A stretch of DNA of 64,000 nucleotides from Platerodrilus igneus (Eukaryota > Arthropoda > Insecta > Coleoptera > Lycidae). The position numbers were made by a program, and so were the translations under genes. Location: NCBI GenBank assembly GCA_036346225.1, contig JARFIW010000453.1, positions 558,001 through 622,000 of the forward strand, written 5' to 3'. Shown piece after piece: positions 11,242 to 22,347 of this stretch; within the stretch, counting starts at the first letter, position 1; each line of letters begins with the position of its first letter. The notes under the pieces were generated by a model. It made no database searches and was not told the origin of the DNA. It saw only the letters and a program-made list of their open reading frames with translations.

Positions 11242-12225
11242 GTGAATAAGAAGGAGGTGATTCATAGTCAAAGACGACAGATTGTTTTTAATGTGTTTCA
11301 ATATTTGAAACGCATAAAAGATTCGGGCGCCTCCAACCTGAACAATTTGCAAGAGTGCGTGGCTGAAGCAACAGGTGTGTCATTGCGGACGGTGCAAAGA
11401 ATTGTAAAGGAATGTACAAACAAACCACCCTGCAGCAAGTTCAGTTCACCAAGGAAAACCGTAAATAAACCAAGCCCTAAGTCAACAGTGAATGGATTTG
11501 AGGAAGAGATTCTAAGAACCGTTATGTATCTGTTTGCAGCAATACATAAACGTAGACTGACTTTGAAGTTAGTGTTTGACGAATTTAAAAATGATTGCCC
11601 TCATTACACGGGAAAATTAGGTTTGTTCAGAAAAATTGTTGTAAGAGCAGGGTTTCGTTGGAAGAGAACTGTAGATAACAGGAAAATTCTTGTTGAACAA
11701 AGCAATATAAGGGCAAAGCGCACCATATTTTTGAATAATCTTAGTAAGTATAAAAAAGAGGGCAGAAGCATTGTGTATAACGATGAAACATATCTGCACA
11801 GTTCTCACAGTGTAACAAAGTGTTGGAATGACGGCATCACCAAGGGTTTGAAATCGCCAGTTTCAAAAGGGAAGCGTTTGATAATTGTTCATGCAGGTGG
11901 AAAAAATTGGTTCGTTCTAAATGCAGAATTGATATTTAAGTCTGGTTTGAAAACTGGGGATTATCACGATGACATGAATCATCACAATTATAAAAAGTGG
12001 CTGCAAGAAAAGTTAATACCAAATTTGGAATCAAATTCAGTGTTTGTGAAAGACAATGCGTCATATTATAATGTTCTTGTGCATCCTAATACTACTTCAA
12101 GTTGGAAGAAAACAGATATGCAGAAATGGTTGAAGGAACGAAATAGCGATAATTCAGATGGATACTTATCCTCAGGCGATGAGTCTGCTGATGGGGATGA
12201 AAGTTTAGGATGTGAACCCATTTAA
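11242..12225 (+). pseudogene. IS630-like transposase lacking the C-terminal catalytic part
   Basis: An open frame of about 327 codons whose first in-frame codon is GTG; the true start was probably upstream or on an exon separated by the copia insertion. The N-terminus has a helix-turn-helix (GVSLRTVQRIVKE). The DDE core shows the first Asp in YNDETYLHSS, the block KGKRLIIVHAGG, and the second Asp in FVKDNASYYN. After MQKWLKERN the frame goes straight into an acidic Ser/Asp-rich tail (SDGYLSSGDESADGDE) and stops. The segment with the third acidic residue (usually LPPYHPDLNPIE-like in relatives) is missing, so I judge it catalytically dead by internal deletion. It lies within the 4697/12823 inverted repeats. 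Confidence 0.8.
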
Positions 12226-12792
12226 AATATAATTTATGTAAAATAGTTGAATGATGGTCTTTATTTAGCGTTGTAGAAAATATGTGTCATAAATACATTT
12301 GTTTGTACATTACTGTTTATTACTGAGGTGTTGAAATAAAACTTGCTTAAAGAGGGAAGCAGTCTTTATATCAAATTATGTTCAGTAGTGCTGTGACAAT
12401 CGATCACTTTTAAAGCTGAAACAATCAATGATTGGCTTTCAAAGTGATTGAATCATTTTACATTTTAATCCAATCATAATCAATTCTGTTAAGCATGTCC
12501 ATTCTTTGTCTCCAAAAGGGATTCTTATTGACTGTATTTATCTCGGGGCTTCTATCCGCTCGTGTTAAGGTTAAGATTATTAATTATTCAAAGAATCGAT
12601 GAAGTGCGTAAAAAATATATTAATTTAGCAAATTGATTTAGCAAAACATAAAACTATTTAAAACACATTCCTTGGTTGCTCGACACTTTTTGCTCTGGTA
12701 ACACTGAACGTGCAAGCAGTCGATGTTTTCTAGTCTCACTTTTTTATTTTGATTATTAATATAGCTGCTCCTCGCGCAGGTTTTTTCAAGGT
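12226..12792. other. No gene seen; one imperfect hairpin
   Basis: 3' part of the IS630-like element. Near 12402-12456 an imperfect stem pairs GATCACTTTTAAAGC with GCTTTCAAAGTGATTG across a short loop. No coding sequence. Confidence 0.45.
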
Positions 12793-12823
12793 CACCCGCC
12801 ATGAGATAATAATACCACTATAA
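12793..12823 (-). repeat. Right terminal inverted repeat of the IS630-like element
   Basis: The reverse complement reads TTATAGTGGTATTATTATCT followed by CATGGCGGGTG, matching the left end at 4697. Confidence 0.55.
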
Positions 12824-12845
12824 AGGATATCGCATTTCAGTTTAA

Positions 12846-13397
12846 CAAGGGTGAACCTCGTCGTGGATTGATGAAAGTGCATAATGTTTCAAAAAGGGTG
12901 ACATTTTTAACACAATATGTTCAAGCTAAAACAGAGGGGCTATGGCAGTTTGTATTTGTTGATAAAAGCTGGATTTTTGAAAGCAGCAGTATTGGAAAAT
13001 CGTGGCAGGATTCTGACCCTAAAAGTGTAAAAAAGCTTACTGTTGGTGATGAACGGTAATACTAATAATTAAAAAAATGTAACATTTTGCTAAGTATGCG
13101 TTTCTTTATTAGATATATAGTTCTTCACGCTTGGTGTGAGGAAGGATTCATTCCTAATGCCGAACTCGTCTTTGCTTCAAAAACCACTGTGACTACCAGG
13201 GCGAAATGAATCGGTACAACTTTTTACATTGGTGTGAATATCGGCTTTTAATTAATCTAAGCAAGCCATCGACTATCGTAATGAACAATGCTAGCGACCA
13301 TAGTACGCAAATCAATAAGGCACCAATGGGTTTCTGAAAAAAAGCTAATATTCAAAAATGACTCCAAGAAAATAATATTTATTACGATAGCGCAATG
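12846..13397 (+). pseudogene. Second IS630-like transposase remnant, with an apparent intron
   Basis: A fragment of the same transposase family as 11242-12225. It reads VTFLTQYVQAKTEGLWQFVF with the first acidic position in FVDKSWIF, then a junction to YIVLHAWCEEGFIPNAELVF, then DYQGEMNRYNFLHW and the second position IVMNNASDHS, where Asp is Asn. The junction is a clean 57-nt intron: donor CG|GTAATA at 13056, acceptor TTTATTAG at 13112. Frameshifts follow near 13190, and stops occur near 13335 and 13360. It lies just outside the right inverted repeat, so it is a separate older insertion. Confidence 0.72.
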
Positions 13398-13630
13398 CTA
13401 AAATATAAGGCAATTCACCCTAACCTAACATCCTATATATATCCGGATATATGTCGATGTGCACCCCTGCCCAGTCCGACCTAGGTCGGATAACAAAACT
13501 GTTCCTAAACAAGAGAGTGTAAGCGATATGGCGGTGTCCGACATATTCGGGTATCTTCGCAATATACGCCCCACTCTGTAGGGTACATAAGAGGCAATTT
13601 TTCGTATCGGCGGTAGCTAGAACGGTAAAC

Positions 13631-15592
13631 ATGAGCATCTCCAAGGTGATTAACGTTCCTCAACTTCTTGGGAATAAAGTGAAACCAACAAATGAGCGAT
13701 TTGGATTGTGACTGCTGGCAGAAAATATGTGCAACAATAATCTGATGACAGATATTGGTAATATTTGTTATGTCGAAGGCGAACAGATGCTAACTGGTGG
13801 ACCACACACACCAATTACAGAACCAGGAAGTAAAAGAAATTATCGGAAAAGAAGACCTCAAAAGCATTAATAAAAAATTCCAAAATACTATATGTGTTCC
13901 GTACAAAGTGGAACTAGCAGATGTTAAATTGGAAACTTTATTGAAAGAACTACCAGATATATTACACGGACTCGAAAAAGATTATTACTATCTTTTTGAC
14001 ATGGATATAACTCAAAATTTTGCTGGTATACTTAGCAAGATGGGGATGTGTAATTATTTAACTACAAACCATAACTTTTGCTATAAAGAGGAATACGAAG
14101 AAAACTGCAATATTATAGTTGACAATGATAAAACTGTGGAATCGATTGTTTAACATGGCTAACAACCTATGCAAGAATTAAAATATACAACAAATTTGTG
14201 TCAGATAACAAGTCCTGGTGTTAATAAACGACTTGAAAATTATATACTAGATTTTTTACGTTGTGCAGATGCACGTTTAAGGGAAATATTCGCATCTATT
14301 TTGACCAAAGAACATGGTATTACGCGATTGTAAGCGACAATATACAACTGTACAATTGGAAATATGTCAGTGCAGAACAGATATATAATCTGTTTAACCT
14401 TATTGGAAGATAGTAAGTTGTACTTCCTAAAGGCGTCAATGTACTCGGTACACTTGCCACAATGTGGAGTAAGCTATCGGACAAGCTACAAAATAGCTGC
14501 TGTTTAGTGTATAATAACCTACTACGGTACGTGTATTGGTAGAATAGCAATACAAAGAAATTGACTGGCTTGCAAATTAAGTTGTCCGAAAAACCAGAGG
14601 AAAGGAAAAACTTAATAAAGTATGTGCTTTCGGCTTTTAGTTTTAACTATTTACCTGTAAATTATTTGGAGATAGTAGAGGAGGAAGACAGCCAAGATAA
14701 AATAAAAATCTTACACAAGTGCTACATTAAAGCAGGTCGTACATATTTTACACAATCTGCAACACCATATTCTACAATTCCACAAAAAATAGTCATTTCG
14801 GTAAGTGGAAGAAAAAACAGCTGGAATTAGAGGAATCGGATACAAAAAGGCGGAAGTTGGACTACATGGAAAACATTGCGACAATACGCGAACAATACAA
14901 AGATGTGTTAGACAAAGAACATCCTATTAGAGAAAATGAGGAAAAATTAAAAGATTATTTTATGTGCCGATGGACTGACTTAGATACATCCGACTTCTAC
15001 CAGCTGTATGCATTTGTGGTTAGTAAAAAAGACTCTTTTAGTTATATAGGCGTCCTTGCGAAAAAAAATAGTACTAAATCCTTATACTGTCTAAGAGGTT
15101 ATTATAAAAACGTATTTATCGAAATGGCAGATAACAAAGACGAACTAAGGAATGCGGGTTTTGAAACCTTGGCGTATACCTCACGCAAAAAGGTTCCGCT
15201 AAACATTGTATATTTGTCTAGTAAAGAACCTTTCGGATCATTTAAAACCGAGGGTCTTACAACCTATAACAACCATATATACCCAAAAGTGGTGGACATG
15301 CAACTACGCAACAGTGAGTGGGAGAATAAGGATTCCCTTCAATACCGACAAGAGGAAGTCAATCTAGCCCACAAGATACGTATGCAGGATATAGTGGGAA
15401 AGCCGCAATTAAAAGATTGTTCACAAGCTGCAAGAATTACACAAAGGAATGGATCTGGTTGTCGGTGAAATTAAAGACTTAATATATAGAGACAAACTTC
15501 GGTACATTTTACAATTCAAAAACCTAGACGGTCTCTATGTATCAAAGTTTTGGCTAGAAAAGAAGGTAGAGGACTTGGGTGTCGAATTTTAA
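13631..15592 (+). pseudogene. Unrecognised broken gene of about 650 codons, possibly viral or mobile-element derived
   Basis: Successive frames read as one decayed protein. It starts ATGAGCATCTCCAAG at 13631, has a stop near 13708, and continues in pieces to TAA 15590-15592, with AATAAA close behind at about 15599. Visible segments: FDMDITQNFAGILSKMGM (about 13998-14050), CLTWLTTYARIKIYNKFV (about 14147-14200), KEHGITRLEATIYN-like with one stop (about 14310-14350), then well-kept blocks at 14561-14830 and 14857-15468, including KEPFGSFKTEGLTTYNNHIY. It ends FWLEKKVEDLGVEF. I do not recognise the family. The DIT..F.G and GITRLEATIY patterns recall replication initiators of the phage gene II/plasmid type, but this is only a resemblance. 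At least four frameshifts and several stops make it inactive. Codon pattern and lysine richness differ little from neighbouring elements. Confidence 0.55.
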
Positions 15593-16485
15593 GCTGCGAA
15601 TAAAATTAGATAAAATTAAAACCACTCCAAACAAACATAAAGAAAGGACTGTTTTCTGTGTATAACTCTGTATTAAAATTGAGTTTAAATGGCTACATGC
15701 TTGGAATTAAATATTTTTAAATTTTGTTATGTATAATTTCGGATTAAAAATTTTAGAATAGTACTATATTGCTTTTTATTAACAAAAGGCTATGACGTCA
15801 CCACGACCTGAAAAAAATAGTCATAACTCGGTAACCGGGAGCATAGCGAAGTGGTGATTTTACCTATATGAATGCAAAAAATTAGAGGTTTGGGCTTTAA
15901 TGGGGTGTAACTTTGTAAGGGGTGGTCTGATTTTAAAAATTCCAACAGGGTTAGATTGCCCGGGAAATTCTAGATTAGATGCATATCTCAGGTACTCCAA
16001 AACCCTCCAGAGAACCGGGACACGGGATAGTCAGCAAAAATTGAGCTGGTTAGCCTGTCAGCATTCTACTACAAGTGGCCTGAATTGATCCTCAATTCCT
16101 CCTTATCAGGATTTCAATGCTTGATACAAAAATGACCAGAACGGACCTTAGATTTTTCCATAAGGAAACACATGGGAAAATTGCACTTTTTGTGCTAGAA
16201 CAAAGGTACCTTACCTACTAGTGTTACCAAGAAGAAGTTTAATAAGTTATTACTGCTTTGCATGTCTATATACTGTCAAAACATTTTATTTTAATTTATG
16301 AAATGTGTCATGGTTGTCAGACATACTGTTGCCTACATTGCTAGAGTATGCACACTTAATATAACCTTATCTATAGAATTAAAACAGTGCATATATAACA
16401 TTGGTAATGCAGCATTTTATCCAGTTCTGACGTCATCCTAAAGTTGAGGCAATTGGACTATAATAATATTAGGGAGTGCTAGGAA
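15593..16485. other. No gene seen
   Basis: AT-rich flank of the unrecognised gene. The stretch 15890-16140 is more GC-rich and may be a repeat fragment, but no other copy is in this window. Confidence 0.4.
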
Positions 16486-17011
16486 CTATTGAATAATATA
16501 ATAGCGTATTTTAAGCAAAAACAAGCAATCGACAAGTTTGAAGAATTTGTTCAAGAAGCTATAAAAATTGCTGATCTTTTTGAAACATGCCGAAAGAAAA
16601 AGGTTCCTTTTGATCATCAACGTGAAGATGAGATGGAAAATGATCCAAAAAAGAATTTTAAATGGAATTTTTATTTTGCTATTCTAGATTCGACTTTGAA
16701 CTCGCTGCAATAACAATTTCTACTATGAGAATTCTTATTACTTTGGCTTTTTATACCGCATACCGGAATTAAAAAACATTTCTGAATCAAATTTGAGGAG
16801 ACACTGTCTAGACTTAGACCTAATATTGACTGACAAGAATAGAAACAATGTGGATGGAATAGAACTATTCGAAAAAATAAATATTCTTTTCAGTTGTTTA
16901 GAAAATAACAGTAAAATTTTACGTTTTTTGGTACAAAATGATCTACAAAATTATTATCCTTATACACTAATTGCGCTAACAATAATTTTGACGCTACCTG
17001 TTGTTACGTAG
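16486..17011 (+). pseudogene. hAT-like / ZMYM1-like transposase C-terminal remnant
   Basis: Two frames join into one protein piece. 16489-16713 gives FKWNFYFAILDSTLNSL, and 16793-17011 gives RRHCLDLDLIL and a terminal YYPYTLIALTIILTLPVVT. This is the usual run-up to the hAT dimerisation block (LTLPVSVAS-like) in insect zinc-finger MYM-type/hAT proteins. The block itself is cut by TAG at 17009 and the following sequence does not continue it. A one-base shift lies between the two pieces near 16720. Family assignment is from motif recognition. Confidence 0.6.
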
Positions 17012-17438
17012 CTTTTGGCCCTCAGAGTATCTAGCAGGTAATTCACAAAAAAAATCAGTTATTACTCTGCTAAAACTTTCGTGCCGGTAAAATATCGGAA
17101 ACCTCGACTGTACGAACATAAATATTGTTCTGCCGAATAACTCAGCGGCACGAGTGGTGTAACTATTTGACAAGGGATCCAGAATACTTCGAGTCTTGAC
17201 CGAGAAATACCTTGAAAGCCACCTATTCTCGCAGGGATGCTGGGAAAAAACCTAGAATGACTAACAAGGGGGTGCCAAAACCTTGAGCTCAGGAGGGTGA
17301 CTTTGGCTTAAAATATACCTGAAAATTTATTAAAACAAAAATTATTTTAAATCTATAACAGACCTAAACACGTAGACCTATTTATGACTGCTAACTGCAA
17401 GGAAGATTTCTGAAAGTGACGATTAAATGAACCCTTAA
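17012..17438. other. No gene seen
   Basis: No frame of interest. A moderately GC-rich block at 17090-17290 could be a repeat, but it has no second copy here. Confidence 0.4.
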
Positions 17439-17655
17439 GAATGAAAGTGGCAGAAGTCACATTTTTCCTGTTCTGAGGTTTTTAATGGTTTTCAAGAAGT
17501 GTTTTTAAAAAATGTAGTAGATAAATACAATAATTTTTATTGCTGATTTTTTCTCACAGACAAATGGTCAATCTCATACTAAAATTATAATTTTAAAATT
17601 TATACTGTAACCATGGATACCAAAGGGCTTAAGTGACTTAAGCCACTTTCATCCC
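17439..17655. repeat. Left subterminal motif copies (two, opposite orientation)
   Basis: 17439-17459 reads GAATGAAAGTGGCAGAAGTC forward. 17634-17655 reads the same motif in reverse complement (TGACTTAAGCCACTTTCATC). Confidence 0.55.
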
Positions 17656-17792
17656 AAGTATGTGGTGGATGAAATAAGTTAGTATTACTTTTAAAACAAC
17701 ACAATTATCTTTATTTTACAACAAAAAACGGATAAAAAGTCAAATACACTGTAGTTAAGATATGAAGTTAAATTGTCTTTCAGTTGATTATT

Positions 17793-20187
17793 TTAATCTC
17801 CATTGACTTCGTCTTCGTCTGAATTCTCAATGAACGGCAGAGGTCCAATGTCTTCCCCATCAGTAGCAGCACTCTTCAGATTTTGGAAAAGTTGTGGTAC
17901 ACTGGAGGGAAAAACTGAAGTAGATCCATCATATCACGCTTTTTCAGTGGCGCAACAGGTCTTATTCCTTCATAGAACCTAATCAGTGGAGCATTTTTGA
18001 GAGATGTTGGTCTACCTTTTCTGCCTGTCGGCTTGATATCCAAAACAACAAACTCAATGTCAACGTTCAGTGTTTTTTTGTACTTTATTCTATAATGAGT
18101 TCCTTATTCCAGCATAATCGATTGAATTTTAAACCAATTTACAGAAATTCTTTTTGTGTTTTTTTTCCTTCTGCTAATGTTTTTCTATAAATTTGCCGTT
18201 GAAATAACGTTTTCACTGTTCATTTCACATACAATAAACTTTTTCTTGTTTCTGCAGCTTACCATGATGTTCTTCCAATCTTGAGAAACATAAATTGTTT
18301 TATCTTTGGTTGCTAACTCTACACTGCCAAAATCAGAATCGTTCGGTAAGAATGAATGTCTAGAAACCAAAAATTTCTGATCAAGTATTTCGATGTCCAC
18401 GTCATCACCCTGAACGAATCTCATAAGGGCAAGAATCATTTTCATGTTTCGGTTCTGCCCACCGTGCATTTACATTTCCAATGCTCCTCCCGAAGGTACT
18501 ACATTGGCCAGGAGGCGAGTTTTTGTTGCCTGGAAATTTAGAATTTTGCCGCACCCTTGTCGTTCCAGTCAAGGTAAGGATCTTTAACGTGCGTGACAAC
18601 ACACACATAAGACCTTATTTAACCTCTTATCCGAAGGAGGGCGTAATTTTTTGTGAAAAATGTTCACTGCCATTTTTTAAGCAGTCGGCCGTGTCGGGGA
18701 CGCCTGGTTTTGCCCTCCACAAGAATCGCTGAAGATTGTTACTTTTTTCTTGCCATTAGCTTAAACTTTCAAATGTTTTATCGAACATGAAGACATCTCC
18801 TGTGAACTTCTTTCAGCTACTGTTTCATTCCATGTGTAGAAAAACACAGTCTTTGGCCAAGTTATAAACGCCAAAGTTATACCAATACAAATTCCTTTTG
18901 TAGTATGCATCAGAGACCGTTAAGACTGGAAAAGGCAAAGCTTTTTGTAGATTTATACTGCATGTATACAGTTCTTCGTTTTCTTTGGCCAAAACAGCAT
19001 CATTCTTTAAGGAGTGCCTGGTGAGCTCTGCTCTCCTCAGATGCAATTTGTGATCTCTCTTTAAGTTTTCTTTTCCAAATCACTTAAATCTGGGTTAGAT
19101 ATTTTTATTTTAAAAGTATCACAGGACTTACACGTGTCTTTCTTTGGAGTGTAAAAGTGAATATTGAATTTTGTATTAAAAATGTTCTTTGAAAGGTTCT
19201 TTCTCATTTTCTTGGCATTTCTCAACGTACAATTTGAAAATTTAACGAAGATTCAGTGATTTTTGCAAATACTTTCGATCAGGATTGTGTTTCCTGGTAT
19301 AGTGGCTCTTGTAGAGAGGGAATGATTTAATGTGTTGTTTTACAAAATACGTCTTTATCGAAAATTTTCCTTAAAGGGCAGCCCTTTTTACCCCTTAAAT
19401 CATCGCCTGATAACTTACCATCATTGGTACCTTTTAGATCCCGAGCCAGTCTTACTTCTGATATTAAAATATGTTGACAAAATTGTTTTTACACACAATT
19501 ATGGAAACATCATTGTCAGGCTTCAAAAGATACTTATATGCATAGGACCTCTTCACCCCTTCTTCCTTTCTTGACCTTCTTTATTTAACTGTATATTTTT
19601 GGATTAATCGCCAAAGATAGGTATTTTGTGTTACAAAATTTCCCATTTTCCAAAATGATTCAAATAATGATCTTCTTTTTTCTGTACTGACTTTTTCCTC
19701 GCACTTAAATTTACAGGAACACTGAGAATCATCAAATGTCTTTCCTTCAACAACGACACCTTTTTTGGTAACGTATCGTTGGCCCAAATTTCTAGCCAGT
19801 TTTGCTTTATTTTGTTTGTTGTTTGTGTTCGTCAGGATTTCTGGTTCTTTTTTGGTTCTGTTATTGTTGGTAGGACCATTTTCTAAGGCTTCCGTATCGC
19901 TTGATTCTGAACTAGATGTGTAGGTAACAAGTGCAGGTTGGGCTACGTTTGGCATATTATTGACAGCCCTAGATCCCCCAACTGATTTGGTCCAGTGTTA
20001 GAATTGGTTAAAGGTGATGTTTAACTTGGAAGATTGTTAGGCCTAACAGGTAGAAGTCTAACCCAAGGTCTATTATTCTCAGATGTATTTGGATCAAAGT
20101 CTGGATCCTCAATTTCATCGCAATGTATTACGAAGAATCTGAATCGTCACCTAGCGCTTGAAATCTATTCCTCAAGTTAAAAGACAT
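17793..20187 (-). pseudogene. DUF7869-type (transposase-like) protein, decayed
   Basis: ATG at 20187 opens MSFNLRNRFQALGDDSD; the C-terminus ends at TAA 17795-17793 after an acidic tail. In order: an N-terminal acidic part; the block RNLGQRYVTKKGVVVEGKTF followed by CSCKFKCEEKVS (19581-19955); HLRRAELTRHSLKND and ALPFPVLTVSDAYYKRNLYW (18825-19046); then GGQNRNMKMILALMRFVQGD and HSFLPNDSDFGS (18185-18469); and a C-terminal KKRDMMDLLQFFPP-like block near 17930. The same order occurs in a large family of arthropod proteins, often annotated DUF7869, which I take to be mobile-element derived. A SINE inserted at 18470-18735 cuts the gene, and there are stops and frameshifts throughout. Confidence 0.7.
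18470..18735 (-). mobile_element. SINE copy B
   Basis: The reverse complement matches 31748-32040: TTTTTCACAAAAAATTACGC, GTTAAAGATCCTTACCTTGA, AATGTAGTACCTTCGGGAGG and a GTAAATGC tail. It lies inside the DUF7869-type pseudogene in the same orientation as that gene. Confidence 0.8.
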
Positions 20188-20468
20188 TCCAGTTTTTTAA
20201 TTAAATGCTCTACAATATACAAATCATAAGAAATCCTCAATTTAATTTAATATTATTAAACCTAAACCTAACTAAAATGTATCTCAAACAGTACTATTTC
20301 CACGCAATTCTAATGAATTATAACAATGTTATGATTAATAAAATACACTACTTCCACTGTTGCAACAGCTTTGTCGAACACTTTCACTGACAACTATTTA
20401 AAAAAGCACTTAAAACTGTCTTAAAGATAGTTTAGCAAACTGGACACCATCAAAACAACAACAAACAC

Positions 20469-20662
20469 TGACTTATGCCACTGTCATTCTGAACTAAACA
20501 GCTGTCCTGTTAGACTACAAAACTTGTGCCCCTCCTAGTGGCGAGTTTTGGTACTATTGACTTAGATCACTTTCATTCTGAACAGAACTACCACAAGTAT
20601 AACAAAATATGGTCTCAACTAGATTTTTAAAATTACTGACTTATGCCACTTATATTCTCAGC
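20469..20662 (-). repeat. Right subterminal motif copies (three, same orientation)
   Basis: Copies at 20469-20494, 20558-20583 and 20637-20662 are spaced about 80-90 bp apart. All read TGACTTA..CCAC/TCAC..ATTCT in plus orientation. Confidence 0.6.
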
Positions 20663-21989
20663 GCCTCAAATAATACCTGAAATATTCAATAGCGCTTTTT
20701 AAAAATTACAACACAATTTACTACGGCAAACAATGTAACTATACCGTTTACAATAATGTGAAACCAAAAATACACAATATTTACGCTATTTTATAAAATA
20801 TTTCTAACTCTGGGATACACAAGTTTTCATCACAGTTATACAGTAGAATCTTAACCAAATATAAAAGCGTGTGTGTTAAATCTACAACTAAGAATTTAAT
20901 CTAAACACATACGGATTTGTAAATACATTTTTTATATAAGACAATAATACATTCAAGTACTAACCTTTGCATCAGTATAGTTTCAGCCTTTTGGTTTATG
21001 GTGTTAAGGATTGCTCTCTACTTCCTCTCAAGTACCTGGTCGATCTCGTCCGGTACAAGCTACAACTTTCAACACCACGGTTGACTCTCTCTATGGACTT
21101 AGTAGTGTCCCTAAAAAGAAACTAGCCTACTTGACAGGGAATTATCCGAACCTACTAATACTACTCTGTCTTGTTCGTTAACCACTACTTAAGGTAATTA
21201 ACCTACCAAAGCGGCACGTTTACAGTTTGGATGTTAGAAGCGGTATCATGCTTTGAAGAAAGAAAATGCTTTTTTTAAACTACACCAAGCATTTTTGTCG
21301 TTTTTCTCTATCCGGCTTATTATATATTTAAACTTACGTATTTCGGGTTTTACACGTAATCTAAATCAACACGAAACTGTATATTACGTGCTTTGTTCTT
21401 GGATGATGAAATCTTCGGCGCCATTGTATATTTTCTACACAAACCAAAATCAAACTCTATTAATTACCATGATGACATCGCCACTAACCTATTTTTAAAA
21501 AATGACATGTAAATTTTAAAACCTATGGTTATGGATCGAATGTGATGCAATATAATGCTCTCTTAATTTAAAATTTATAGAAGCCTAAAACTTATATTCC
21601 CTGAAGAGAATAACCTAATATTGGTGGACTTTACTTATACAGATAATAGTAAAATGAAATGTGATTATAATTATTTCTTAGGGAATGTCACACTGTTTCA
21701 GTTGCTTCAGCTGAGAGATCGTTTTTTACACATAGCTTGATCAAGAACTATCTTAGGACTACAATGCGTCAAGAACGATTAATTGAGCCGATAATGGTAT
21801 CTATTTAGTCAGAAATAATGGATGCATTAAATAGTCATACTATTGTCCAAAGATTCTCTGAAATAAAGCTCGGAGTGAAAAATTTTTAAAAGTCGTATTC
21901 CTTGTTACGATAAATAATTATTGGTCTTCTTTAGGGTAATGTTTATTTAATTGTTAGTTAACCTAGATTTTAGTACTATATTTACTAAT
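20663..21989. other. No gene seen
   Basis: AT-rich sequence. The open frame at 21253-21498 has no recognisable features and I do not call it. Confidence 0.45.
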
Positions 21990-22153
21990 ATTAAAGTAGT
22001 TTTCTATTAACCTGATACGTTTATTATCAGCACAAATTAATTACCCTTTTTTTCCCTTGTTAATTCATTATCCGTTCGAATAAATTCCGTTTCTACTGTT
22101 AAATAAAATCGTTAATTCATAATTAATAATAAATACGCTGTCTAATGATTTTC
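21990..22153 (+). repeat. Repeat X, copy b, left part
   Basis: Related to the edge of the other X copies (TTAATTCAT..CCGTTCG.ATAAATTC..TTTCTA.TGTT and AATAAATACGCTGTCTAATG). It stops where the R1-like LINE is inserted; the rest of this X copy resumes at 29078. Confidence 0.6.
22139..22153 (+). repeat. Target-site duplication, left copy
   Basis: TGTCTAATGATTTTC, identical to 29078-29092. It brackets the R1-like insertion inside repeat X. Confidence 0.75.
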
Positions 22154-22347
22154 TATCGAATATGTTGTTAGGGAGATCAGAGATAGGAGGTTAGTTAATA
22201 CAGAGAAAGGACAGGAAATTATAAAGAGTATGAATCTTGCAAATAGAGAAGCTGAGAGAAAAATCGTCGTGTCAGAGTTAGGGCACCCGGCCGATTTTAG
22301 AGGTATCGAATTTGTCGAAGGTGATAGGGCCGCGGTAGGGATCAGGA

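Larger units (their letters stand above)
4697..12823 (+). mobile_element. IS630/Tc1-like DNA transposon, split by a copia insertion
   Basis: Imperfect inverted repeats at 4697-4727 and 12793-12823 share GTATTATTATCTCATGGCGG and are each bordered by TTA/TA, consistent with a TA target site. The IS630-type transposase frame at 11242-12225 lies inside. Removing the copia element plus one target duplication leaves about 2.15 kb, a normal size for this superfamily. That these repeats are the ends of this transposase's element is inferred from geometry. Confidence 0.5.
17439..20662 (-). mobile_element. Candidate element carrying a DUF7869-type gene, with subterminal motif copies
   Basis: A decayed gene on the minus strand (17793-20187) is bracketed by a motif of about 22 bp, GAATGAAAGTGGCATAAGTCA. 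It occurs at 17439-17459 (plus orientation), and at 17634-17655, 20469-20494, 20558-20583 and 20637-20662 (minus orientation). Repeated subterminal motifs are typical of DNA transposons. True ends and a target duplication could not be fixed. Confidence 0.45.

Noticed and set aside
13420..13644. 74-codon minus-strand frame upstream of the unrecognised gene
   Set aside because: Starts near the presumed start of the plus-strand gene on the other strand, no features.
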